Positions 49,629 to 61,300 of a DNA stretch of 64,000 nucleotides are shown piece by piece. Below the pieces are notes generated by a model that saw only the letters and a list, made by a program, of their open reading frames with translations, was not told where the DNA came from and ran no database searches. A program made the translations under genes and the position numbers. Position 1 is the stretch's first letter. The number at the start of each line of letters is the position of its first letter. The DNA is from Apostichopus japonicus (taxonomy: Eukaryota; Echinodermata; Holothuroidea; Aspidochirotida; Stichopodidae): the NCBI RefSeq assembly GCF_037975245.1, contig NC_092561.1, positions 434,001-498,000 on the forward strand. Reading direction: 5' to 3'.

Positions 49629-50966
49629 CAGGGGCGTATCCAGGGGGGGCGCAACAGGCGCGCGCCCCCCCTATTGGCCGTCACCAAAAAAAAAAAAAAA
49701 AAGTTTAGCAAAAAAAAAAAAAAAAAAATTGATGACGACCTTTATGTGAGATGTCGGTGATCGCTCAACCCCCCCCCCCTCCCGTATGCTTTATTTTTTG
49801 TTTGCCAAAAAAGGGTTCTGGCGAAGTTCGGCGGCATAATAGTTTTAGAAACATAGATGGTAATTGTGTTTGTATTATCACTATAAACACTAAATGACAT
49901 GCCAGCCATACTAAATTGTGCATTTTGTGTCCATATTTACTGGAAATGTTGCTTATTATTAAGGTCGAAAAATGGATCACATATGGCCATGGGCGGCGAT
50001 CTTGGGTGGAGGGGGATATATCCCCCCATGAAAATGGGTGGAGGGGATGTAATGCACCATATCCCCCCCCCCACCAAATGCCAGGGATAAGAATATTTTC
50101 ATGCCTACATTTATGCATCTTCGTTAAAATGTACTGCTCTTTTTTAGCTTCATTTCTCGCCTACCATAAACGCAGTGCGATCTTTTCAAATAAAGCGTCT
50201 TTATAAAGCAAAAAAAGTTGACTGTAGGCTTCATTGGCCCTATAACAACAAAATGTATTATTGCGCCCACGGTATTGATATAGTACATATATGCACCCTC
50301 ATAGTATTCATATAGGCCCTATAGTAGGCCTACACACGTACATGTTCCCTCGAACAGCTGAGAATCTCATGTAACCAGGGTAATGCTTAATACACGTTTC
50401 ACCTGGATGCCCTAGCAATCGGTACCTAGGAATGTAACTATGTGTAATTGTGTATTGCATGTGTATAGGCCTATAATAGCCTGCATGAGGCCATTTTCTT
50501 CATCGAATAATATAACAGAGCTCTCGAACATTCTAACGTTGCGCCTGAAACAAGATTGACAGGGGCAATTTTCCCAAAATAACACCCGAAATTTAAAAAA
50601 AAGTATTTTGGATCCTGATTATGAGATATTTCGGACATGACATCCCTATTTTAAAGTTGGGTATATGCCGCTTGGAAACCTCGGGAAGTGCCGTTTCCGG
50701 CCATCTAGAGGGTTTGTTAATCCCAAAATTTTCTTGTACGCTTCGCGCCAACCCATGGTGGCGCTACGCTTAGATAGTCAACAAGGTCATATCCCCCCCC
50801 CCCACTCGGAAGTACGGATCGCCGCCCATGCATATGACACCATTTTGCATTTCAGCCCTTCTTTGAAAGCAAAAATTGTACACCCCTCCCCTTAGACCCA
50901 TCCCCCAGGACGGCGATCATTCATGCCTGGCGCCCCCCCTATTGGAAAATCCTGGATACGCCCCTG
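49629..50966. mobile_element. Non-autonomous DNA transposon B, perfect 16-bp TIRs and 6-bp TSD
   Basis: A 1,338-bp element starts CAGGGGCGTATCCAGG and ends with the exact reverse complement. It is flanked by CCTCTA (49623-49628 and 50967-50972). It shares the TIR family with element A and carries the same internal 50-bp motif at about 50729-50778. It also contains two A runs near 49685-49728 and several C/G homopolymers. No transposase frame. Confidence 0.88.
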
Positions 50967-51029
50967 CCTCTATGCATATTGTTTTGGAAACATGCATTGG
51001 TTATTGAATAGTACCGGTAGCGACTCCAA

Positions 51030-51310
51030 TTTGGAGTAGTAGCACCTTCCGTTTAGGGTAGTAGCGCCACTAGTTTACAGTAGCATCGCGCTTGTAGCAC
51101 TAGTAGCACCGCCTATTTAGAGTAGTAGCGCCACCCTTTTACAGCAGCCTCGTCACTTAGGAGTAGTAGCACCTCCTGTTTAGGGTAGTAGCACCTCCTA
51201 TTTAGGGTAGTAGCACCTCCTGCTTAGGGTAGAAGCACCCCCTGCTTAGGGTAGAAGCACCCCCTGTTTAGGGCAGTAGCACCTCCTGTTTAGGGTAGTA
51301 ACGCCACCTG
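51030..51310. repeat. ~22-bp minisatellite (GTAGTAGCACCTCCTGTTTAGG)
   Basis: Around twelve imperfect units are built on TAGGGTAGTAGCACCTCC. The array ends about 1 kb before the DNAH1 start. No coding signal. Confidence 0.9.
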
Positions 51311-51423
51311 TGGTCCTTTTGGCGTTCCATACAACCCGTCCCCTTCCTGAATCTGCGACAGGAGCTAAACGGTAGCCAAAACTTAGGGCGCTGTATGGAT
51401 AGAAATGTATACATTATATACAG

Positions 51424-51560
51424 TTGTGTAAAAGTAAGTTGGCCTGACGTTTCAATCCTAGCAGGATCTTCTTCAGAGGCTAAATGACAAGTAACAGTAA
51501 CAGAAAGGACTAAAACACGAACAGAATACAGACAGGTTAATAAGCACGGTGAACACGATG
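51424..51560. repeat. Dispersed repeat, copy 2, with hammerhead-like core on minus strand
   Basis: It matches 38885-39020. On the minus strand it reads CTGAAGA (51476-51470), a perfect hairpin AATCCTAGCAGGATT-type stem, then GAAAC (51453-51449). This is the CUGANGA-stem II-GAAA order of hammerhead motifs known from Penelope-like retroelement ends. Catalytic function is not shown. Confidence 0.5.
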
Positions 51561-52303
51561 AGATTTTGATTATAAACAGTTCTCTAAAGTAGAAGTGCGC
51601 CCTCGTTAAAATTACCTTGACTACGAAAATAAAGCGGACCAGTAGAGAGTGTTACGACTGCGAGAAGAAAACATATAATACCAGCAATTAACGAGACATG
51701 AAATTTCAAATGATTAACACGTGAGTTTTCTTTCGAAGGTATCAAAATGTAAATTGCAGTGAAGCTTGGTTCTTTAGTTCATGTAAGAGCTGGGACGGGT
51801 TGTTGTTTTTGATAACCGTTGAGTGTCCTATGGTATTGTCTATAGTATTGGTAGCCAGTATAGGCCTACAGTAGCACTGCAGTAGTATAGTACTGTAGGG
51901 TACATGATTGCAAATCATTATTAAGTAGCATGGTGTGCTCATACTATACTGTATGCATACTGGGTAGATGGGAAAGCCATTGCCAAGGCCTTATCCAGAT
52001 TACCCTATTGTTTAATTATAAATATACCTACGTGCAACAAATTAGTATGCCAGACAATCCTGCCAATGTAGAGACAACTTGACAAAAAAACAAAACTTCA
52101 CACCATGGTACTTGGTAGTGTATGCCCTATTATTTACTAATAATTATGCCCTGCTATTCACTATGATACCCCCCACCCCCTCCCCACCCTTTGCAACGCC
52201 CTAGACCCTTCTGCTATAACTTCCATGGGCTATAGTATCAAAGCATATTCGCTATATGTATATACATTGCATACATAATTTTTTGTCCAAAACAGATTAT
52301 AAA

Positions 52304-55300
52304 ATGAGCTCCAGAAATTCTTTGCAAAGCAGAGATGGAGGCCGCCCATTTTCTGCAAACCGTACGCAATTACCTCCAATACAGACAGCGAGCAAAGCCA
52401 GATATCCTGAAATCAAACAAAGAGGATTTTACTCTGATATTGTGACCAAAGATGCACAGAACCATTTGAATGTAAGTCCTATTGTATCAGTTTTAAAGCT
52501 GGATCATCTCAAAAAATATATATTTATAGATTGTGAAGAAATAAGAATCATTCCAAAGTTGAAGTTGTAGAAGCTCTTCTGTATCCACTGTAGTATTACA
52601 GTTAGGCTTAAATTTAAGGGTAAATCCTAGCAATGGATGACAATTTACATTGCTGTGGCTGAGTGGATAAAGGCGGTGGAATTTGAAGCAATGAGGCTTA
52701 GCAATCTGAAGGGTCCTGGTTCGATACCCTGCCAGGTCATAGTAAGGTGGGTTTTTCATCCAAGAGCAATCTGAGGTTTTCCCATCTGAAATGACTTTCT
52801 AAATTAAAAAGATTCCAAATTTGAGTTAAAATGTTTGAATTGGAAGCCACCCAACGAGTAAGTTGTAATCCATAAGCCTTTGCAGCCTGCAGGTTTCTCC
52901 CACATTTGTGGTTGCTTAAGCGTTGTAAAAAGTAACTGCTGATTATTATTTTTATTTTTATTATTATTATCATTTCAGTTGTTCAATTGCAATAATTTTG
53001 ATTGGTTTTGCCCTCATATCTGAGTGGTAGGTGTTCTAATGTCATACAAAACTATGTCATTCAATTGATATATCTTATATATTCCTAATTCTCCTCTAAT
53101 AACATTGCTGTGTTCCTTGTCAAGTATAATACTACTTACTCTTAATCTTAGATCCTGTAATCTCCTGTAAGAGGCCAAAGCAAATTGATCTTTAGTTGTT
53201 GAGCTAGGTTGTTTCGGGTCAGGGTATTCGGAATAAACAACCTCTTGAAATCAGCTTGGCTCCCAGTATCAGTGTCTTTAAAAAGATACTCAAAACCTTT
53301 TTAATGGTTAATTAAGGCTTTCAATAACACTTCTTAAATTTCCAAGATTATTTTTATATATACATTGATATAGTTTTGTGTGTGTGTGTGTTTGTTGTCA
53401 TTTTGTGTTTACCTCAAACAACCTGATGGAAGGATACATGTACATTTTAAATTCATTGTTGTCGTCCTTTTTATGCTGTCATTATCATCAGTATTAAATT
53501 AATAACTTTCAGGGCATTCTGAATGGCGCGCAGACAGAACAAGATACACTCTGGAACATCGCTAAAGAGCAGCATACACCTTTAGCTGCAACATTCAAGG
53601 GACCTGAGAATGGAGAACAGCTTAGAGAATCACTGCAAGAGAAAGTCCATGGCCCTACCAGCGAAATACTCGCTAAATCTGTGAGTCCCTTTTGTGAAAC
53701 CATTCTAATACCTGTCTAATCATTTTAATGGAGTCATCTGTATTGAAATTCATCACTTAACACATAGTAATGAAATTCTACCTGTACTTGGACCTGCCAA
53801 CATGTCCATTTCCAAATTCTCACTTCCACAAAAATCAAGATATTAAAAAAACAAAAAAAAGAGAAGTATATATATATATATATAAAGCATTTCTGCATTT
53901 CAAATATTTCCAGAAAAAGGTAGGGGATTCTTCCCCACATTAGTATCTTGGGAAGAAACATATTCACAGCCCCATTTTCCCTGCTGTTCAGAGAGAGAGA
54001 GAGATCGGGGGGGGGGGGGTGGGGCTGACGTGTGGATTCGAGTCTGTGTTCTCATACTCATGCTGTTGTACTTTGTCCGGCAAGTCTGGTAGTGGGTCAT
54101 ATGAGAATATGGTGCACTCATATATGCTGTATTTCTTGTCACAGGATTTTCCCGAGAAGTCTTTCCTCCCCAAGGTACAACTACCTTTCTTTGTGCCGCC
54201 CGGCCACTGCCCACGTAAGATTGAAATCGAGAGGAGGAAGAGAGACTACCAGAGTCAGAACTTGGAGTCGTTACTCGAGTCGATGGATATAGCCACGAAT
54301 GAACTCATGCCGAAACAAATTCAGGGTAACTTCCAGGTGAAATTGAGTAGTGCCAATACAGGTAATGATCCGGCGCCTTTCCCTCCCTTTCTTCCGTTGG
54401 AGGTCTTTACCGACATGGAGTTTGACTGTCGGACGCCTACAGAGTGGCTCGCCATGGGGGTACAAGGAGGAGAGAGGAAACCCATTCCAGCCAAGGCTCT
54501 TCTACCAGCATGGGATGCACCAGAGAAATGTGAGTGAATTTGTCAGTGTTTTACTTCCATGTTTATCTTCATTTTCTTTTTAGTAATGCGTATAAAAGTG
54601 TCTCTATTTGTGACAAAAGGAGTCCTGCGACACAAAAATGAGGGCCAAAAAAATTGGTTCGCGGGGTCAGTTTTGAGAAAGACTTTAAGGCTTTTGTTAT
54701 TTTGCAAGATGAGCATGGACACTTGGTCTACAACACTCTCCTGGCATAGCGTAACCACAACACTGCTATCATCATTAACAGTTGTTTTGACACAAACCGT
54801 ATCATCTACTTCCCTCTGCCCCGCCCTGGATTTCTCGTGAGCTGTTTGCCTAGCTGACCAAGAAATGAAGGTATATTATGCATCCCTTATAAATGTTACC
54901 GAAAACTTGATTAATCTCCAATGTTTCCCCATAAAGACATTTTGACACACTTTATCTGTTGTTCCTCTACTGCTAGTGGACCCCAAAGACCCAAGTCTCG
55001 AGTATGAATGGTTTGAAGTTGGTATGCTGGACTACGACACCGAAACACAGCAATATCTTGTCCAGAAAACAGATATGAACGGAAGGGTGTTGGATGAAGA
55101 TGGTGAAGTTGTTGTTAACGGAGGATTTGCAGAGGATGGTAAGGAATGAAGTAGTATTAATACATTTTTATCTATGATTGAAAGATTTTTTTACCTTTTA
55201 GCTAACCCAAATTTTCCTTTGTTTTCTGCCATCTCAGTTTTCTCCTTTTAATATTTGATGCTTTAGTACATTGATGAAATTTGGTATTGCAAAAACTTTA

Positions 55301-58300
55301 AACCCCTGTAGAGGAATTTGGACAGTATCAAATCCGAAATCACACCAATATGATTTAAAAGTAAAGAAACCAAACATGTTAGGTTTGTCAATTTACATAG
55401 ATGACATCGCAGCTGCTTTGTTCAAGCTCACTTTTGAGACAAAAATATGTAAGAATTAGATCAAAATTTCATATGGAAGCATTGTGGTCAATTGGTTAAG
55501 GCAGTGGACTGGCGATCTAAGGATTGCAGGTTTGAGTCCTGGCCAAATTATTACATTGTGTCCTTCAGCAAGGCACTTAATCTCCATTTGCCTCTCTCTT
55601 CATCCAGGTGTATAATGGCGACTTGCATGGTAACTTGTAAAAATACTGTGTGTGCCCGTTGTGGCTGCATGCACCCTGTGGGAATTCCCCCAGGGGACAC
55701 GTAGCTGTGGTGCGCTGTAGTGCCCCAGGAGGCATTGATTGAATTGTGCACATTCTGGTGTTTGGGTGTGAAAGGTGACCAATGACCAGGGGTTAAGTGT
55801 TTTATAATCAATTGAGGGGGCTTCGGCCTTGAACAATACTGTAAACCTTTAAATTTTAATTTTGTTCCTCTTTTCTATGCCAAATCTAAATTTTACCTCT
55901 GAACTATTCCTTTAAGTAGTCTCACTAAATCAGTATTAGAAATCCTTAAGAGTGATTTATGATACCGGTGCTGTGGCCAAGTGGATAAAGGTGGTGGCAT
56001 GTGAAGCAATAAGGCTTAGCAATCAGGAGGTTCCGGGTTCGTTTCCTGACCGGGTCATAGTAAGGTGGGTTTTTCATCCAAGAGCAATCCTTGCGGGTTT
56101 CTCCCACAGTTGTGGTGGTTTAGCGTCATAAAAATAACTGCTGATCATTAATCAACATCCTTTGTTTTTTTGTGTTTTTTTTGCTTTCTGATCTTGTAAC
56201 ACTGTAGGGTCAAGAGCCCTCCGTACCGACCAATACTGGGTGCCACGTGTTCGTCTCATGTTTGCCGCCGAAAATCCCACCGACTTTGCCAAAGCGGTGC
56301 ATGACGCCTTCCACCTCAGGAAACAAACGGAGGCACTGCTCCGGTATAACCTCTACATTGACTACATGCCCATGGACGGAGTAGGAGAACTGGATCCCGA
56401 AACACTGAAAAGGATGGTCAAATGGGCCAAGGGGGCGCCCTCACTCAGCAAAAATAAAAGGTTTCATCAATCTTTATACCTTTACAAAACAATCTGTATT
56501 TTCTTTTACATTTTCCTGTTACTTGCTTCGTGGTGATCTATCCTTAAAACAGCCAAAAACCTGTTTTCATATATTGAGGTCAAACTGGACTTGTAGTGAA
56601 TTGGTAGGTGAACGTGACTGCTAATATAAGTGAATGCCTGTACCTTAAAAGTGTTGTACAGCATTGACCAAATAATCTAAGAAAACTTGAGATATGGGAA
56701 AAAAAATAACTTGACAAAGTTTCTCTTTAAGATTTCTTTGACAATGGTAGTCTCCAATGACATTAATATTTATGCTGTGCGATATCATTTGCAGTAGTGG
56801 AAACAAAATTCTGGCATTACCTTTTATCACAGTATCAGTGCAAATAGCTTTGTGGATGTTTATTCTTATCTGACCTTTGACCTCAAATCATAATAAATTT
56901 TCATTACCTGAGATCACAAGAACACTATTTTTGAAGTTATTTTGATGAATACTATAAAGAATTGATTTATCAGACAGTATCCAGGTCAAACCTTTCTCAT
57001 TTAATATTTCTTCTCTCTTTGAATTCATCTTCTATCTCTGTGTTCATGCTTTTGTAGCTTGGATGACTACATACACACTCTGGAGAAAGAGTTGAACATC
57101 GACTTCTGCAGAGCCATGAACCGGATAACCTTCGACAAGATTGTCGGTGGTAACCCTGACATGTACTCGTTCGTTACTTTACCCGAACCGGTCGTAGAGG
57201 TAGCACCTGAGACCGGTAAGTGGCAGCCCTCTATACCTAGCGATAAAGGTTTTGACATCTTTGAATAGTTTACACAATTGGTAACAGAGAAAGGCTGCAG
57301 CACCTGCGAAAATCCCCGACAGCAAGGCTGCATCGATATTAAACTATCAATTATCAGTATCAAAGTATCAAGGCTGAATCAGTATCAAACTATCAAGTTT
57401 CAAAGTATCAAGGCTGAATCAGTATCAAACTATCAAGTATCAAAGTAGCAAGACTGAATCAGTATCAAACTATCAAGTATCAGTATCAAAGAATCAAGGC
57501 TGAATCAGTATCAAACTATCAAGTATCAGTATCAAAGAATCAAGGCTGAATCAGTATCAAACTATCAAGTATCAAAGTAGCAAGGCTGAATCAGTATCAA
57601 ACTATCAAGTATCAGTATCAAGTATCAAGGCTGAATTAGTATCAAACTATCAAGTATCGGTATCAAAGTATCAAGGCTGAATCAGTATCAAACTATCAAG
57701 TATCAAAGTAGCAAGACTGAATCAGTATCAAACTATCAAGTATCAGTATCAAGTTTCAAGGCTGAATCAGTATCAAACTATCAAGTATCCGTATCAAAGT
57801 ATCAAGGCTGAATCAGTATCAAACTATCAAGTACCAAAGTATCAAGGCTGAATGAGTATCAAACTATCAAGTATCAGTATCAAAGTATCAAGGCTGAATC
57901 AGTGTCAAACTATCAAGTATCAAAGTATCAAGGCTGAATCAGTATCAAACTATCAAGTATCAAAGTAGCAAGGCTGAATCAGTATCAAACTATGGAGTAT
58001 CAGTATCAAAGTATCAAGGCTGAATCAGTGTCAAACTATCAAGTATCAAAGTATCAAGGCTGAATCAGTAGCAAACTATCAGTATCAAAGTATCAAGGCT
58101 GAATCAGTATCAAACTATCAAGTCTCAAAGTATCAAGGCTGAATCAGTATCAAACTATCAAGTATCAGTATCAACTTAGTATCAATGCTGAATCAGTATC
58201 AAACAATGGGGATTATGTCTGCACACCAGCAGTGTGTTTTTTTTTTGTGAAACTGTGGAGCACAACAGGGTGTATCCTAAGCAATCTGGTTTGTATATGT

Positions 58301-61300
58301 AAAGTACACCAATGTATGCATGCACATTATGTAATAAGACCATGCAATGAATGCCGTTTTCTTTGATCGTGAATCAGTTTACAAATGCATGGCATTTTAA
58401 GCTTTCCAAGAATTTGACTTTCCCCAACAGCTAGGTGGAATCGATGCCAATCTATTTTGGAGATGCCGTTGTTGTGTTATTTTCCAGCTATTGATTACTA
58501 TCATCAAAGTTCTTCTTGCATGAAATATTAATAACATATCTATCTTAATTTCCAATCACCAGGGTTTCATCCCGATGTGCCGTCCTATCCATTTGAAGAG
58601 CAGTACGATAATTTTGCGTTTAACTCATTGTTGACACGCGAGGAGGCTATTTTTGCGATGAACAAAGTGAGGGCGGAATGCAACAAAGTCTCTGCCATGT
58701 CTCTCTTTCATGTTCCGATGACAAAATACTTGAGATTGGAAGAGTTTGAACAAACTCAGAGCCAAGCAAGCTCACAGGTATGTCCAAAATAACCTGTCTT
58801 TTTAATAGAAAAGGAACTGGAGAAATAAAAGAAAATGGAGGGTCCAAATTTGTTTCCGTAGCCAGAAGTTCCATTCATCTCAGTTTTTTATCACTGCATT
58901 TCTTCAGAGAGAAGTGTACTTGAATATATTCACTTGAAGTGTTCAGTGTTAAATTGAACATATGTAGCTTTTCAAAGAAAAGATAAAAGCATTTGAAGGA
59001 AGTATCATCTTGATGGTAAAAAAGTGAAGGAATTCTTCATATTAATGAACTTTGGGTAACTCCCTATATAGCATAAATTAAGATTGGGTTTCACAAAACA
59101 TTTATAAAATTGCAAACTTGGTCACTTCTGTCATGAGAATAAATCATTTGTTTATATCGCAAGTTCTGGACATGGTCTTTTTCATATTATTTTTATCTGT
59201 GTTCAAAGGTACAATTATTCCTGAAGGACAGTTGGATCGCTACTCTGAGAGCAGCCATTAGGACCAGTCTCAGAGATGTAGGTAAAGGCTGGTACAACCT
59301 ACATGAGACTAACTGGGAAGTCTACCAAAGATCTAAGCTTAAAAGCTTCATGGAAATGGTTAAGTTTTGCATGCAGGTAGGTCAGCCATCTTCTCTTCAC
59401 CGGGGGGGGGGGGTCGGGGGTTGTAAATTAGTTTTGAAAGTTTGATGATTAGCTGTGAATCAAATAAATCACTTTACCAACTTTTTTCACCTCAAGATTT
59501 ATTATTGGCAAAATGGCTACTTTTCAACTACAAAGATTTTAGGTTTAATGTTGGAAAGGAAAACAAGATTGGGTGAAAAGCAAAGGCATGTGGCTGGAAG
59601 TGAACAATTGTAAACAAGATTTCCCTACAATAGGTTTATTTCGTTTAGAAGAATTTGGGATTTGAAACCCTTTTGTCTCGTCTGAGAGATGTCTTTTGTT
59701 ATCTGTTCTACTGTGATTATTCTACAGAATAACTGGATTAAACTTGCAGCCAAGTTGTTCAATTATTACTGCCGATAGTCAGACTGCTGATTGTAAATTT
59801 TAATATAAATTTTGCAGTTGCATTTATTTTATTTTTTTGGAGGGGGGGTGCCAGGGGTGGTTATTAGATAAACACATTTAGTGCTCTTTCTGACGGTCTC
59901 TGTAATTTTCAGTTTGATCTCGGTGTTATTTTGGAGAGATTAGTATCCAAGTCTCTTGTGGTATTGATAACTGTTAACAGACCTTAGGGACAGCATGATT
60001 GTAAGACCTTATCTCGCATTTTTTAGTTAATTTACCGTTTTGTTTGCAGGATTCTTTGAGGTATCTGGTGCAGGATTCGTTAGTCAGTTTTACTCAGATG
60101 TTACTGGACGCTGCGTTCTCAGTACTGGAGCTGTCAGGGGAGATGGAATGGGGAATGAATCTCATTCACAGCCAGTTTAAGTAAGTTATCTCTTCAAATT
60201 CCACAAAAAAAAGCATTGAAAGTGTAGACTCGATTAAAACCTTGCTTGCAAATTCACATGTAAAAAATCTTGTAATTTAATTAATTTTCAGATACCAAAA
60301 TCAAAATGAACATTTTAGGGGAGTTAGAAATATTTTGCTTGCTTAACCTCATCTTAAGTCAATATTTTATAATTTTTTTCAAGGCTAAACTTTGAACACA
60401 TTAATAGAGATGTATAAAGCCCAAATTTATCATACCTTTGTTTACTTCTATGAAGCACCAAAATTTGCTAAAAAAGAAATATAAATCATCTTTACCTTTA
60501 TACTGTTTCTTTACTAAACTGTATTGTTTATTCTTGTTTGCATTTTGACATATTAGCCAAATACATTCTTCATGTTTTGATGCATAGTTGTATCCCATCA
60601 TTTGTACAGCATATCACTTATTAACTCCCTTTTTCCTCCTGAAATTTTAATTTCAGACCAAAGAAAAATTGTCTGTTTTATGTGGACCTTATTTTGGACA
60701 AGGAAGGCAGCCATTACACAACCAACCTGACCAGCTTTGCCTCGGTTCTGATATCTCTGTTTAACAAAGGCATTGCAGCTACACACAATGTACCACAATT
60801 AGAAAAGGTATGCTTTGGAAAAAAACATATATATTGATATTTAATTTGTACAGTTTTAAGCAAATGTGAACGTAAAATGTCGATTTTGATGTACTCAAAT
60901 GGATAACAATGCTTCAGTAATAGGAAAGTTATGAAACTGTGTACAAACTGGAGATTATTTTACCATTCTGTTGCTTAGTCAAAATCAAACAGAGACTTCG
61001 ATATTGGAAGGGCCTTTATTTCATAAGTGGAAAAGAAGAAAAAATAAAAAACGTTTTAAGACAGTTTGATGCATTGTCCATGTGTAACATCACAAATAAT
61101 TTGACTTACGTACCAAATAAAATGAAGCAATACCCACAATGTTTTTTTTCTTCTCAGCAATGAAACATGCTATCAAGATGAAAAAGAAGATCAAAGTGTT
61201 TCCTTTTTTATTTTTTATCTGTATTAAATATTTTAGAAATTCTAGCCTAGTTTGTTATTCCTAATCCACACTCCTGCATGCTAAGTGAAAACCATGTTCT

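Larger units (their letters stand above)
44403..52303. other. Transposon-rich intergenic block upstream of DNAH1
   Basis: About 7.9 kb contains two TIR-bounded elements (45202-47151, 49629-50966), a tRNA-like segment (48658-48740), a 22-bp minisatellite (51030-51310) and a dispersed repeat (51424-51560). It may also contain upstream exons of the minus-strand unknown gene and a DNAH1 5' UTR exon, but none can be defined from sequence alone. Confidence 0.6.

Noticed and set aside
52652-52740. Functional tRNA gene
   Set aside because: The tRNA-like head is followed by a conserved SINE body and tail and occurs again at 55969, so it is a retroposon, not a tRNA gene.
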